Below, piece after piece: positions 42,061 to 50,518 of a stretch of 64,000 bases of DNA. The translations under genes were made by a program, and so were the position numbers. Positions within the stretch are counted from its first letter, which is position 1; each line of letters starts with the position of its first letter. The DNA is taken from contig NZ_WJYO01000001.1 of the NCBI RefSeq assembly GCF_010994095.1, positions 1,054,001-1,118,000 of the forward strand, written 5' to 3'. Origin of the DNA: Mumia xiangluensis (lineage in GTDB: Bacteria; Actinomycetota; Actinomycetes; Propionibacteriales; Nocardioidaceae). The notes under the pieces are model-generated. The model saw only the letters and a program-made list of their open reading frames with translations, was not told where the DNA came from and did no database searches.

Positions 42061-42257
42061 GCGGGCTCGTTCCTCGCCCGCTACTCGACCGGCGGAAGGG
42101 TGCGGGCTCGTTCCTCGCTCGCTACTCGACCGGCGGAAGACGCGGGCTCGTTCCTCGCCCGCTACTCGACCGACGGAAGACGCGGGCTCGTTCCTCGCCC
42201 GCTACTCGACCGGCGGAAGGGTGCGGGCTCTCGTCGACCGGCGGAAGACGCGGGCTC
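42061..42257. repeat. 40-41 bp tandem repeat array, four full and two shortened units
   Basis: Units begin with GCGGGCTCG at 42061, 42102, 42142 and 42182; shortened units start at 42223 and 42250. Each full unit contains the 6-bp hairpin GCGGGC / GCCCGC (one arm base varies in unit 2) followed by TACTCGACCGGCGGAAG. The array is entered from GGTCTCGATAC at 42051, so the motif is the GGTCTCGA...CTCGACC form of the dispersed family. It occupies the space between convergent genes, and its last bases contain the stop of the Eis-like gene. Confidence 0.9.
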
Positions 42258-43407
42258 AGAAGTAGTCGACCATGAACGGCGTCGCTGCGAACGCCGCGTC
42301 GATGCGCGCATCCGTCTCTGGGTCTCCGCCCTCGGCGAGGCCCGACCGGCGCAGCGTCGCGAGCGGCGTGCCGGCGTACACCGCTGCCGCGCCGCGGGGC
42401 CCCAGGGCCACCCCGTCGCCGAGCTCGGTGCGCTCCAGCCGGCCGGCGCCGTCGGACACGATCAGCGTGTAGGCGCCCGACCCGGCTGCGTCGAGCGGGT
42501 CGTTCAGCGTCAACGGGACCTCGATCTCGAGACCGGGCGGGAATCCTCGCGCGGCGATCGCAGCGGGCGCGTCGACGAGGCGGAGCATCCACCACTGGGT
42601 CGCCCGCGTCGTGATCACGTTGTCCGGGATCATCCACCACACGGGGTCGTGAGGCGCGAGGGCGACGCGGACGGTCGAGAGCACCGACGAGCCTGACCCG
42701 ACGATCCGCCACAGCGCGCGCAGCGTGGACTCCGACGTGGCGGCGATCGTCTGGACGTCGAAGCGCTCCCTGCCGAACGAGTACGACAGGACGCCGTCGT
42801 CGGCGACGTAGGTGAGGATCTCGTCGTCCTCGAGGTCGTGCGCGATCTCGACCGGTTCCCAGTCGAACGGCCCGCAGTCGCGGGCGTGCGCTGCCGTCGC
42901 GCCGATCAGGCGGGCGATCTCGGCAGCGTCGTCGGGGCCGCCGCGACGGAGCGGCACGTCGGGACCGGACAGCCGGCGGAGCGTGTCGGTCGAGATCTCC
43001 ACGACGTGCCGGGCGCCGGCGACCTCGTATCCGACGGCCCGGTACGGGGCGGTGGTGGCCGGATACAGCGCGGACAAGGGAAATCCGAGTTCACGCGACC
43101 GCTCGAGGATGCCCTGCATGAGCGCCGACCCGACGCCGCTGCCACGGTGCTCGGGAGCCACCACGACCCCGCCGATCCCGGCCATGGGGACCCGGCGACC
43201 CGCCCACCACTGGCCGAAGCTGTTGATCCGGGCTGTGGCGACGACTGCCCCGTCCACGTAGGCGGCGAGCACCCGCTTCCCGTCGATCGAGCGCTGCACC
43301 ATCGCCTTCCACTGCTCGACGTCGCCCCCCGAGATCGGGCCGAACGAGCGGGAGCGGACGTCGAGCGCGGGGTCGAGGTCGTCGGGCGACAGGTCACGGA
43401 TCTCCAT
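42256..43407 (-). CDS. Eis-like GNAT acetyltransferase
   Basis: A 383-residue multi-domain protein of the Eis (enhanced intracellular survival) family: an N-terminal GNAT domain with the acetyl-CoA loop VVVAPEHRGSGVGSALM, a second atypical GNAT domain, and a C-terminal sterol-carrier-like domain. YPATTAPYRAVGYEVAG supplies the tyrosine region used in catalysis, and the protein ends with Phe (VDYF), as required for Eis enzymes in which the C-terminal carboxylate acts as base. Mycobacterial Eis acetylates aminoglycosides and protein lysines; the substrate here is unknown. ATG 43407 is 6 nt behind TACGGT on the minus strand. Confidence 0.88.
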   Translation of the reverse strand: MEIRDLSPDDLDPALDVRSRSFGPISGGDVEQWKAMVQRSIDGKRVLAAYVDGAVVATARINSFGQWWAGRRVPMAGIGGVVVAPEHRGSGVGSALMQGILERSRELGFPLSALYPATTAPYRAVGYEVAGARHVVEISTDTLRRLSGPDVPLRRGGPDDAAEIARLIGATAAHARDCGPFDWEPVEIAHDLEDDEILTYVADDGVLSYSFGRERFDVQTIAATSESTLRALWRIVGSGSSVLSTVRVALAPHDPVWWMIPDNVITTRATQWWMLRLVDAPAAIAARGFPPGLEIEVPLTLNDPLDAAGSGAYTLIVSDGAGRLERTELGDGVALGPRGAAAVYAGTPLATLRRSGLAEGGDPETDARIDAAFAATPFMVDYF

Positions 43408-43483
43408 CGCTCGACCGTAGTGGCAGGTCGGGTTACGGTCGAAGGGATTCTCGGAACTCCGTACGACACGCGAGGAGCCCGTG

Positions 43484-43873
43484 ATGGCCAACAGCATCGT
43501 CCACTTCGAGATCCCGTTCGCCGACGGTGACCGTGCGCGGTCGTTCTATCGCGACGCGTTCGACTGGGAGGTCGCTGAGATGCCGGACCTCGACTACACG
43601 ATGGTCGTCACCGGCCCGGTGGGCGACGACCAGATGCCGAGCAGCCCGGGATACATCAACGGCGGCATGTTCCAACGGACGGAGCCGTTCACGGGACCGT
43701 CCCTGACGATCGCCGTCGACAGCATCGACGAGACGATCGCCAAGCTCGAGTCGCTGGGTGCGACCGCGGTCGGCAAGAAGGAGGCCGTCGGCGACATGGG
43801 CTACGCCGCCTACTTCAAGGATCCGGAGGGCAACGTGATGGGCCTCTGGGAGAACGCGACACCGACAGGATGA
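43484..43873 (+). CDS. VOC family protein
   Basis: A 129-residue glyoxalase-fold protein: IVHFEIPFADGDRARSFYRDAFDWEVAEMPDLDYTMV and LTIAVDSIDETIAKLESLGATAVGKKEAVGDMGYAAYFKDPEGNVMGLWEN are the two modules. This branch often occurs as a single or repeated domain of unknown function. GAGGAGCCCGTG precedes the ATG. It overlaps the cupin gene by 4 nt (ATGA), so the two are one operon. Confidence 0.87.
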   Translation: MANSIVHFEIPFADGDRARSFYRDAFDWEVAEMPDLDYTMVVTGPVGDDQMPSSPGYINGGMFQRTEPFTGPSLTIAVDSIDETIAKLESLGATAVGKKEAVGDMGYAAYFKDPEGNVMGLWENATPTG

Positions 43874-44190
43874 GCGCGCACCTCATCGAAGTCACCTCCA
43901 CCGACAACGTGGAGGGTGAGGCCTACGACGCCGGAGTCTCGATCATCCAGGAGGACACCGACGTCGTGGGGAGCGGGCCGCGGCTGCACCAGCACCCGTA
44001 CGCCGAGACGTTCGTCATCCACGCCGGGAGCGCCCTGTTCACGGTCGCGGGCGAGGAGGTCGTCGGCCGGGCGGGCCACGTGCTCGTCGTGCCCGCGAAC
44101 ACTCCGCACAAGTTCTCGGTGCTTCCGGGCGGCTACCGTGCCACGCACATCCATGCGAGCCCGACCTTCGTCACGGAGTGGCTGGAGTAG
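43870..44190 (+). CDS. Cupin domain protein
   Basis: A 106-residue single cupin barrel. The metal-binding motif 1 is represented by RLHQHPYAETFVIHAGSALFTV (two His and one Glu) and motif 2 by GHVLVVPANTPHKFSV. Such proteins bind a metal or small ligand; the reaction is unknown. It is coupled to the VOC gene. Its stop is 33 nt before purL, which has its own promoter hexamer. Confidence 0.85.
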   Translation: MSAHLIEVTSTDNVEGEAYDAGVSIIQEDTDVVGSGPRLHQHPYAETFVIHAGSALFTVAGEEVVGRAGHVLVVPANTPHKFSVLPGGYRATHIHASPTFVTEWLE

Positions 44191-44223
44191 GGGGCCTTCG
44201 GAGGCGCCGACTACCCTGGTGTC

Positions 44224-46530
44224 GTGACCGACGCGCCTGCCGCCACCGCCCCGCCCGCCAAGTTCCGCCTCGACACCGTCGAGCACGCCGACGCGACCCC
44301 GGACCACGAGCAGCCTTGGGCCGACCTGGGCCTGAAGGCCGACGAGTACGCCCGGATCCGCGAGATCCTGGGCCGCCGGCCCACCGGGGCGGAGCTCGCG
44401 ATGTACTCGGTTATGTGGAGCGAGCACTGCTCCTACAAGTCGAGCAAGGTGCACCTCAAGAAGTTCGGCGAGCTCCCGCAGGAGACGCCGCTGGGCAAGA
44501 CGCTCGCCGGGATCGGTGAGAACGCCGGCGTGATCGACGTCGGGCAGGGCTACGCGGTCACCTTCAAGGTCGAGTCGCACAACCACCCGAGCTACGTCGA
44601 GCCCTACCAGGGCGCTGCCACCGGTGTCGGCGGCATCGTCCGCGACATCCTCGCGATGGGCGCCCGCCCGGTCGCCGTGATGGACCCGCTGCGCTTCGGC
44701 CCGCTGGACGCACCCGACACGAAGCGCGTGATGCCGGGGATCGTCGCCGGAGTCGGCGGCTACGGCAACTGCCTCGGCCTGCCCAACATCGGGGGCGAGG
44801 TCGTCTTCGACGAGACCTACCTCGGCAACCCGCTCGTCAACGCGCTGTGCGTGGGCGTCCTGCGCCACGAGCAGCTGCACACCGCCCACGCGTCGGGCGA
44901 GGGCAACCAGGTCGTCCTGTACGGCGCGCGCACCGGCGGTGACGGCATCGGCGGCGTGTCGGTGCTGGCGTCGGAGACCTTCGACGCTGAGGGCCCGGCG
45001 AAGCGGCCGAGCGTCCAGGTCGGCGACCCGTTCATGGAGAAGCTCCTGATCGAGTGCACGCTGGAGCTGTTCGACGCCGAGGTCGTCGCCGGCATCCAGG
45101 ACCTCGGCGGGGCCGGCCTCTCGTGCGCGACGAGCGAGCTCGCCAGCGCGGGGGACGGCGGCATGCACGTCGAGCTCGACACGGTCCCGCTGCGCGACTC
45201 CACGCTCTCGCCCGAGGAGATCCTCATGAGCGAGTCGCAGGAGCGGATGATGGCGGTCGTCGAGCCTCGGCACCTCGACCGCTTCATGGAGATCTGCGCC
45301 AAGTGGGACGTGGAGGCGACGGTCGTCGGCGAAGTCACCGAGACGGGCCGTCTGGTGATCGACTGGCACGGCGAGACCGTCGTCGACGTGCCCCCGCGCT
45401 CGGTCGCGCACGACGGCCCGACGTACGAGCGGCCGTACGCCCGCCCGGACTGGCAGGACGCTCTCCAGGCCGACACGACGGCCTCCCTCGCGCGTCCGGC
45501 GAGCGGCGACGAGCTCCGTACGACGCTGCTCGACGTGCTGAGCTCGCCGAACCAGGCGGACAAGTCGTGGATCACCGACCAGTACGACCGCTACGTCCGC
45601 GGCAACACCGTTCTCGCGCAGCCTGAGGATGCCGGCGTCATCCGCATCGACGACGACACCAACCTCGGTGTCGCCGTGTCGACCGACTGCAACGGGCGGT
45701 TCGCCAAGCTCGACCCGTACGCCGGCGCGCAGCTGGCGCTCGCCGAGTCGTACCGCAACGTCGGTGTCTCGGGCGGCCTCCCGCTCGCGGTCACCGACTG
45801 CCTGAACTTCGGCTCGCCCGAGGACCCGGCGGTGATGTGGCAGTTCGAGCGGGCCACCGCTGGCCTCAAGGACGCCTGCGCGGTGCTCGGCATCCCCGTG
45901 ACCGGCGGCAACGTGTCGTTCTACAACCAGACCGGCGAGACCGCGATCCTGCCGACGCCCGTGGTCGGGGTGCTCGGCGTCGTCGAGGACGTCACCAAGC
46001 GCATCAAGCAGGGCTTCCGCGCGGATGGCGACGTCGTGCTCGTCCTGGGCACGACGCGCGACGAGCTCGACGGCTCGGCGTGGTCGCAGGTCGCGCACCA
46101 GCACCTCGGCGGGGTTCCGCCGCAGGTCGACCTGGCGGCCGAGAAGGCGCTGGCGGACCTGATGGTGGAGGTCGCCAAGCAGGGTCTCGCGACGGCCGCC
46201 CACGACCTGTCCGACGGTGGTCTCGCGATTGCGCTCGCCGAGGCGTCCATCCGCAACGGCGTCGGCGCGAGGGTGGCGTTCGAGGGCGCTGGGCTCGACA
46301 GGAACGTGTTCGAGGCGCTCTTCTCCGAGTCGGCCGCACGGGCGCTCGTCACCGTCGCAGCCTCGGACCTACAGGGCTTCACGGCGCTCGCCGCCTCGTA
46401 CGGGGTGCCGGTCACTCGGATCGGGACGACCGGTGGCGACGCTCTCGCCGTCGAGGGGCAGTTCTCGATCCCGGTCACGGAGCTCCGAGACCGCTGGACC
46501 GCGACGATCCCGGCGGTCATGGGCGCCTGA
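44224..46530 (+). CDS. purL: FGAM synthase large subunit PurL
   Basis: A 768-residue synthase subunit that converts FGAR to FGAM with ATP and ammonia from PurQ. Signatures are [67 protein letters not shown] and [24 protein letters not shown]. The length (about 740-770) is that of the small type that needs PurS and PurQ, both present 6 kb upstream. GTG 44224 is 6 nt behind TACCCT (44212-44217). The gene is followed by the palindrome at 46539-46579. Confidence 0.96.
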   Translation: MTDAPAATAPPAKFRLDTVEHADATPDHEQPWADLGLKADEYARIREILGRRPTGAELAMYSVMWSEHCSYKSSKVHLKKFGELPQETPLGKTLAGIGENAGVIDVGQGYAVTFKVESHNHPSYVEPYQGAATGVGGIVRDILAMGARPVAVMDPLRFGPLDAPDTKRVMPGIVAGVGGYGNCLGLPNIGGEVVFDETYLGNPLVNALCVGVLRHEQLHTAHASGEGNQVVLYGARTGGDGIGGVSVLASETFDAEGPAKRPSVQVGDPFMEKLLIECTLELFDAEVVAGIQDLGGAGLSCATSELASAGDGGMHVELDTVPLRDSTLSPEEILMSESQERMMAVVEPRHLDRFMEICAKWDVEATVVGEVTETGRLVIDWHGETVVDVPPRSVAHDGPTYERPYARPDWQDALQADTTASLARPASGDELRTTLLDVLSSPNQADKSWITDQYDRYVRGNTVLAQPEDAGVIRIDDDTNLGVAVSTDCNGRFAKLDPYAGAQLALAESYRNVGVSGGLPLAVTDCLNFGSPEDPAVMWQFERATAGLKDACAVLGIPVTGGNVSFYNQTGETAILPTPVVGVLGVVEDVTKRIKQGFRADGDVVLVLGTTRDELDGSAWSQVAHQHLGGVPPQVDLAAEKALADLMVEVAKQGLATAAHDLSDGGLAIALAEASIRNGVGARVAFEGAGLDRNVFEALFSESAARALVTVAASDLQGFTALAASYGVPVTRIGTTGGDALAVEGQFSIPVTELRDRWTATIPAVMGA

Positions 46531-46532
46531 TC

Positions 46533-46579
46533 CTTCATCGTGCAGGATCGGTGCCACAGGCTGACACCGATCCTGCACG
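46533..46579. repeat. Palindrome A flanking the AbiEi/DUF559 gene, perfect 15-bp arms
   Basis: Arms 46539-46553 and 46565-46579 are perfectly complementary around an 11-nt loop. CTTCATCGTGCAGGATCG (46533-46550) continues to TGCCAC at 46557; this 25-nt left side recurs with one difference at 47585-47609. The element lies between the convergent ends of purL and the nuclease-like gene and can also serve as a terminator. Confidence 0.88.
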
Positions 46580-46580
46580 T

Positions 46581-47534
46581 TCACGCGCCGTCCACGATCG
46601 CGCAGTCAGGGGAGGCGCAACGCTCTGGCTCTCCGGTCCACCCGTGCTGCTGAAGGATCAGCGCGAGCTTCGCCGCCGTACGGCACGGCCAGCGAAACAC
46701 CTGGCCCCAACCCAGCCTCGCGGTGGGGCGCCCCTCGACGAGGACGTCGAGGTGACGGTCGAGATCGCTGTCGCGCTGCGTGGCGCTCTCGTGGTAGATC
46801 CGGCCGTCGAGCTCGACGACGAGCAATCGAAGGTCCGCGTCGCGATAGACCGTCCCCTCGCTCCCCACCGCCTTCAGCTGTCGGCGTGCAGCGGGGAGTC
46901 CGTGCGGGTGTTCGACCCGGCGCAGGTATCCGTGCTCGAGAACCGAATGCGTCCCTGAGGCGATGTCGGCGAGCACGGCCCGGAACCAACGGCGCCGCCT
47001 GACCCGAGCTCGCCGGCGCATCACGGACAGGATGCGGTCGGCGGTGGTCCGCCGGCTCGCGCACGCCCGCGCGAGCACGGCGACGCCGTCGATCTTGTCG
47101 TCGCACTCGGTCGCCAGGTCGAGGACTGCCTCCTCGTAGTGCAGCCGGGGTGGAGACCGGTTCCACGACACCATCGTCTCGAGGTCCTTGCGACGCGTCA
47201 CGCGAAGCCCTGGCTGCTTCGCGACATCACGGCGTCGGTCGATGGCGACCTCGACGACGTCGTCTGCGGTGGAGTCGAGGCGTACCCGCTCGGCGGCCCG
47301 GATCGCGGACTCGCCCGACAACGCCGCCGGCCATGCGTACAGCACAGCCCCCCACGCCCGCTGCCTCCACGTCGCTGCGCCGGTGTGGTCGAGGTACACG
47401 CCCGGAAAGAGTGGGCTCAACTCACGTCGCCTCAGCATCCGCCGGATGTGGTGCGGCCGCAGCCCGACGTCCAGCAGCTGTCGGCGCGCGATCACCCCAG
47501 ACTGCTGGGCGAGCATCTCGTCCCATGGTTGCAC
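46581..47534 (-). CDS. AbiEi-antitoxin-domain protein with C-terminal DUF559/Vsr-like nuclease domain
   Basis: A 317-residue protein. Residues about 5-50 (LAQQSGVIARRQLLDVGLRPHHIRRMLRRRELSPLFPGVYLDH) form the winged-helix domain of AbiEi-type antitoxins. After a middle region with AALSGESAIRAAERV, the C-terminal ~85 residues (YRDADLRLLVVELDGRIYHES ... DRHLDVLVEGRPTARLGWGQVF) match the restriction-like DUF559/Vsr fold, with D and E-x-D in place of the usual D/ExK core. No AbiEii toxin gene accompanies it. GTG 47534 is chosen; the open frame continues upstream into palindrome B, which is unlikely to be coding. Such solitary proteins are frequent in actinobacteria and their role is unknown. Confidence 0.78.
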   Translation of the reverse strand: MQPWDEMLAQQSGVIARRQLLDVGLRPHHIRRMLRRRELSPLFPGVYLDHTGAATWRQRAWGAVLYAWPAALSGESAIRAAERVRLDSTADDVVEVAIDRRRDVAKQPGLRVTRRKDLETMVSWNRSPPRLHYEEAVLDLATECDDKIDGVAVLARACASRRTTADRILSVMRRRARVRRRRWFRAVLADIASGTHSVLEHGYLRRVEHPHGLPAARRQLKAVGSEGTVYRDADLRLLVVELDGRIYHESATQRDSDLDRHLDVLVEGRPTARLGWGQVFRWPCRTAAKLALILQQHGWTGEPERCASPDCAIVDGA

Positions 47535-47584
47535 CGCACCAGCGTGCTCCGGGCGGTCGCCGTCGCGCGTGCCTCGTCCACAGG

Positions 47585-47634
47585 CTTCATCGTGCAGGAT
47601 CGATGCCACCATTCGGCACGGATCCCGCACGATC
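47585..47634. repeat. Palindrome B flanking the AbiEi/DUF559 gene
   Basis: CTTCATCGTGCAGGATCG at 47585-47602 extends through ATGCCAC to 47609 and matches palindrome A over 24 of 25 bases in the same orientation, 1052 bp away. The right half (47616-47633, GGCACGGATCCCGCACGA) pairs with the left arm with three mismatches. It lies 50-100 bp upstream of the nuclease-like gene, where its promoter or operator should be, and just before the GNAT promoter. Confidence 0.85.
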
Positions 47635-47665
47635 GAGCAAGGCAGCAGACCCCTAGGCTGGCACC

Positions 47666-48166
47666 GTGTTCCCGACCCGCGCGTACGCCCGTGACGCGGA
47701 GGCCATCGTCGCTCTGCGTGACGACCTCGCGCGGTGGCAGGTCGCGTCCGGGCTCGTCCAGTGGCAGCCCGGTGAGGTGACCCCCGACCAGGTGCGCGAG
47801 CAGATCGCGGACCAGCAGTGGTGGCTCCTGCGCGACGACGGCGCGATCAGCGCGACGGTGCGCGTGCTGGAGGCCGACCCGCGGATCTGGGACGACCTCG
47901 TGGCGCCGGAGGACGCTGACGCGCTGTACGTCCACGGGCTGATGGTGCGCAGGACCCACCGCGGCCGCGGGCTCGGGACGGTGATGCTCGACTGGGTGGC
48001 GGAGCGGGTGCGCGACGCCGGTCGTACGATCCTGCGGCTCGACTGCGCGGCCGCCAACCCGTCCTTGCGGGCCTACTACGCCGGGCTGGGGTTCACCGAG
48101 CGCGGCGTCCGCGAGTTCGACCCGCCGTGGCGGCCGCTCGTCCGTCTCGAGAAGTCGGTCGGCTGA
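47666..48166 (+). CDS. GNAT family N-acetyltransferase
   Basis: A 166-residue GCN5-related acetyltransferase. The acetyl-CoA pyrophosphate loop is LMVRRTHRGRGLGTVMLDWV, preceded by ALYVHG and followed by LRLDCAAANPSLRAYYAGLGFTERG, the usual C-terminal motif. The substrate cannot be inferred. GTG 47666 lies 6 nt after TAGGCT (47654-47659), so it is leaderless. Palindrome B ends 20 nt before the hexamer. Confidence 0.9.
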   Translation: MFPTRAYARDAEAIVALRDDLARWQVASGLVQWQPGEVTPDQVREQIADQQWWLLRDDGAISATVRVLEADPRIWDDLVAPEDADALYVHGLMVRRTHRGRGLGTVMLDWVAERVRDAGRTILRLDCAAANPSLRAYYAGLGFTERGVREFDPPWRPLVRLEKSVG

Positions 48167-48175
48167 CCGAGGTCG

Positions 48176-48562
48176 TCAGCGGGTCGCGCCTGCGAGGTTG
48201 TCGTCGTCCCCGGCCGCCAGGTAGGTGCCGTGCCCCTCGACGACGAGCCCGTCACGCAGGTGCAGCACCTCGTTGACGAGCCCGCCCTTCTGGTTGCGGT
48301 AGTTGATGACGACGGTGTCGAGCCCGGCATAGACCCCGACGACCTCGAACCGCAGGTCGGGGATGCGCCGCAGCCCCTCGGTCCAGTACGCGCGCAACGC
48401 GTCCTTGCCGCGCAGCACGCCGTCGCTGTCGTCGAGGAGCTGGGCGGCGACCGGCGACGTGAAGACGACGTCGTCGGCGAAGTGGGCGAGCACGGCTTCG
48501 ACGTCGTGGGCGTTCCAGGCGTCACGCCACTGGACGGCGAACGACTGCGGATCCGATCGCAT
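48176..48562 (-). CDS. SnoaL/NTF2-like protein
   Basis: A 128-residue cone-shaped alpha+beta-barrel protein: FAVQWRDAWNAHDVEAVLAHFADDVVFTSPVAAQLL and GVLRGKDALRAYWTEGLRRIPDLRFEVVGVYAGLDTVVINYRN are typical for nuclear-transport-factor-2/SnoaL-like proteins, which act as isomerases, cyclases or binding proteins. No catalytic assignment is possible. The ATG is 6 nt behind TAGGGT on the minus strand (48574-48569). It is convergent with the GNAT gene. Confidence 0.83.
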   Translation of the reverse strand: MRSDPQSFAVQWRDAWNAHDVEAVLAHFADDVVFTSPVAAQLLDDSDGVLRGKDALRAYWTEGLRRIPDLRFEVVGVYAGLDTVVINYRNQKGGLVNEVLHLRDGLVVEGHGTYLAAGDDDNLAGATR

Positions 48563-48609
48563 ACGGCAACCCTAGTGAGCCGCTGCGACAGCGTGCCACA
48601 CTCCGTCCC

Positions 48610-49701
48610 ATGAGGACACCGTGGTCGCGTCGTGCGCTCGGATCAGCTGAGGACCGGGCGACGTACGAGACTCTGCACACGGCCTCGCAGGCGGCGCCCG
48701 CACTCCGCCGTGGGCTGACCGAGGACAGCGCGTCGGCGGCTCTGAAGCACCTGAGGACCCTGCTCGGCGTGTCGTCCGTCGCCCTCACCGACACCGAGCG
48801 GATCCTCGCCACCGAAGGCACGCGCGAGCGCCGATCGGATGCGATGGAGCTTGCCCGGCAGGCGATCGCAGCTGGGACGACGCAGGCGTTCAGCACCCCG
48901 CATGCGCACTACCCGTACGCGATCGTGGCCCCGCTGACCGTCGAGGACGCCGTGGTCGGTGCGGTGGTGGTGAGGTCGGCGACCAGGTCGGCGGGTCTGG
49001 CGCGGGCGACGACCGAGGTCGCGCGGTGGGTGTCGGGCCAGCTCGAGCTTGCCGAGCTGGACAAGTCCCGTACGGCGCTGATGGAGGCCGAGCTGCGAGC
49101 GCTGCGGGCCCAGATCTCGCCTCACTTCATCTACAACTCGCTGGGCGCGATCGCCTCGTTCGTCCGTACCGACCCGGAGCGTGCCCGCGAGCTCCTGCTC
49201 GAGTTCGCGGACTTCACCCGCTACTCGTTCCGACGGCACGGCGAGTTCACGACGCTCGCCGACGAGCTGCAGTCCATCGAGCGCTACCTGGTGCTGGAGA
49301 AGGCCCGCTTCGGCGACCGGCTGAACGTCACGGTGCAGGTGGCGCCCGAGGTGCTGGCGGTGACGCTGCCGTTCCTGTCGATCCAGCCGCTGGTCGAGAA
49401 CGCCGTACGGCACGGGCTGGAGAGCAAGGCAGGTGGCGGCAAGATCGTGGTGATCGCCCTCGACGCCGGGACGGAGGCGGTGATCACGGTCGAGGACGAC
49501 GGGATCGGCGAGGACCCGGACCGGGTACGCCGCATCCTCGCCGGCGACGGACCAACCGACTCCGTCGGCCTCGGCAACGTCGACGAGCGGATGCGCACCG
49601 TCTACGGGAACGCCTACGGGATCGTGGTCGAGACCGCGCCGGGTGCCGGGACCAAGGTGACGGTCCGGGTCCCGAAGTACGCGCCCGGCGCCGCCCTCTG
49701 A
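48610..49701 (+). CDS. LytS-type sensor histidine kinase
   Basis: A 363-residue cytosolic sensor kinase without membrane segments. Residues about 35-145 look like a GAF sensor domain (ALKHLRTLLGVSSVALTDTERILATEG ... YPYAIVAPLTVEDAVVGAVVV). The His_kinase domain has the phospho-acceptor H172 in LRAQISPHFIYNSLGAIASFVRTDPERARELLLEFADFTRYS and the ATP-binding HATPase part with PLVENAVRHGLES, EDDGIGEDPDRV and VGLGNVDERMRTVYG. It should phosphorylate the LytTR regulator encoded next. A weak CACACT hexamer precedes the ATG by 7 nt. Its input ligand is unknown; the adjacent symporter suggests a carboxylate. Confidence 0.9.
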   Translation: MRTPWSRRALGSAEDRATYETLHTASQAAPALRRGLTEDSASAALKHLRTLLGVSSVALTDTERILATEGTRERRSDAMELARQAIAAGTTQAFSTPHAHYPYAIVAPLTVEDAVVGAVVVRSATRSAGLARATTEVARWVSGQLELAELDKSRTALMEAELRALRAQISPHFIYNSLGAIASFVRTDPERARELLLEFADFTRYSFRRHGEFTTLADELQSIERYLVLEKARFGDRLNVTVQVAPEVLAVTLPFLSIQPLVENAVRHGLESKAGGGKIVVIALDAGTEAVITVEDDGIGEDPDRVRRILAGDGPTDSVGLGNVDERMRTVYGNAYGIVVETAPGAGTKVTVRVPKYAPGAAL

Positions 49702-49761
49702 CGTAGCCGAGCGGGTCGGCGGTGTGACGGGGGCCACAGGCGCCGCCTAGACTCAGGCGCC

Positions 49762-50517
49762 ATGGGCCTGAACGTACTCGTTGCCGACGACGAGCAGCCC
49801 GTCCTGGACGAGCTGGTCTACCTGCTCGACCGCGACGAGCGGATCGACCACGTGACCGCCGTGACGTCAGGTGCTGACGTGCTTCGGGCGCTGGAGGCCG
49901 ACGAGGCCGCGGTCGACGCCGTCTTCCTCGACATCGCGATGCCTGCCCTCTCCGGACTCGAGGTCGCCCGGGTGCTCGCACGGTTCCGCAACCAGCCGAA
50001 GGTCGTCTTCGTGACCGCCCACGAGGACCATGCGGTCGACGCCTGGGACCTCGATGCCGTCGACTACGTGCTGAAGCCGGTGGCGGAGGACCGTCTGCGT
50101 GAGTCGGTCCGCCGCGTCCTGGGGGCCCGTCCCGCAGATCCGCGCGACGTCGACGCCGACGAGGTCGTCGCCGTCGAGCTCGCGGGAGTGACACGGTTCG
50201 TCCCGCGCAGCAGCGTGGCCTACGTCGAGGCGCAGGGTGACTACGTCCGGCTCCACACGGTGAGCGGCGACAGTCACCTTCTCCGTACGCCGCTGGTGAC
50301 GCTCGAGCACGACTGGGCCGATGCCGGGTTCGTCCGTATCCACAGGAGCCTCCTCGTCGACTCCGCACGGGTACGAGAGGTCCGGATGCTCGGCGGCCGG
50401 TGCACGATCCTCGTGGACGTGGGCGGCTCGTCGTACGTCGAGCTCCAGGTCGCTCGCCGTCACACCCGCGACCTGCGCACCCTCGTCCAGCAGCGCGCAC
50501 GCACCGTCGGAAGCTGA
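49762..50517 (+). CDS. LytTR-family response regulator
   Basis: A 251-residue two-domain regulator. The receiver domain has acidic pocket D9/D10, phospho-acceptor D57 (VFLDIAMPALSGLEV), T-loop VTAHEDHAVDAW and LKPV. The C-terminal LytTR DNA-binding domain has VELAGVTRFVPRSSVAYVEAQGDYVRLHTVSG and FVRIHRSLLVDSARVREVR. ATG 49762 is 8 nt behind TAGACT (49748-49753), so it has its own leaderless promoter in addition to possible read-through from the kinase. It probably controls the small membrane protein and symporter that follow after 1 nt. Confidence 0.92.
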   Translation: MGLNVLVADDEQPVLDELVYLLDRDERIDHVTAVTSGADVLRALEADEAAVDAVFLDIAMPALSGLEVARVLARFRNQPKVVFVTAHEDHAVDAWDLDAVDYVLKPVAEDRLRESVRRVLGARPADPRDVDADEVVAVELAGVTRFVPRSSVAYVEAQGDYVRLHTVSGDSHLLRTPLVTLEHDWADAGFVRIHRSLLVDSARVREVRMLGGRCTILVDVGGSSYVELQVARRHTRDLRTLVQQRARTVGS

Positions 50518-50518
50518 C

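Noticed and set aside
42061-42257. Possible CRISPR array
   Set aside because: The units are contiguous and nearly identical along their whole length, with no unique spacers, and no cas gene is present.
46581-47534. Complete AbiEi/AbiEii toxin-antitoxin system
   Set aside because: Only the AbiEi-type domain is found. No nucleotidyltransferase toxin gene is adjacent, and the C-terminus is nuclease-like instead.
47535-47630. Longer N-terminus of the AbiEi/DUF559 protein
   Set aside because: The extension (MRDPCRMVASILHDEA...) is translated from palindrome B and lacks similarity to the family; GTG 47534 gives the normal start.
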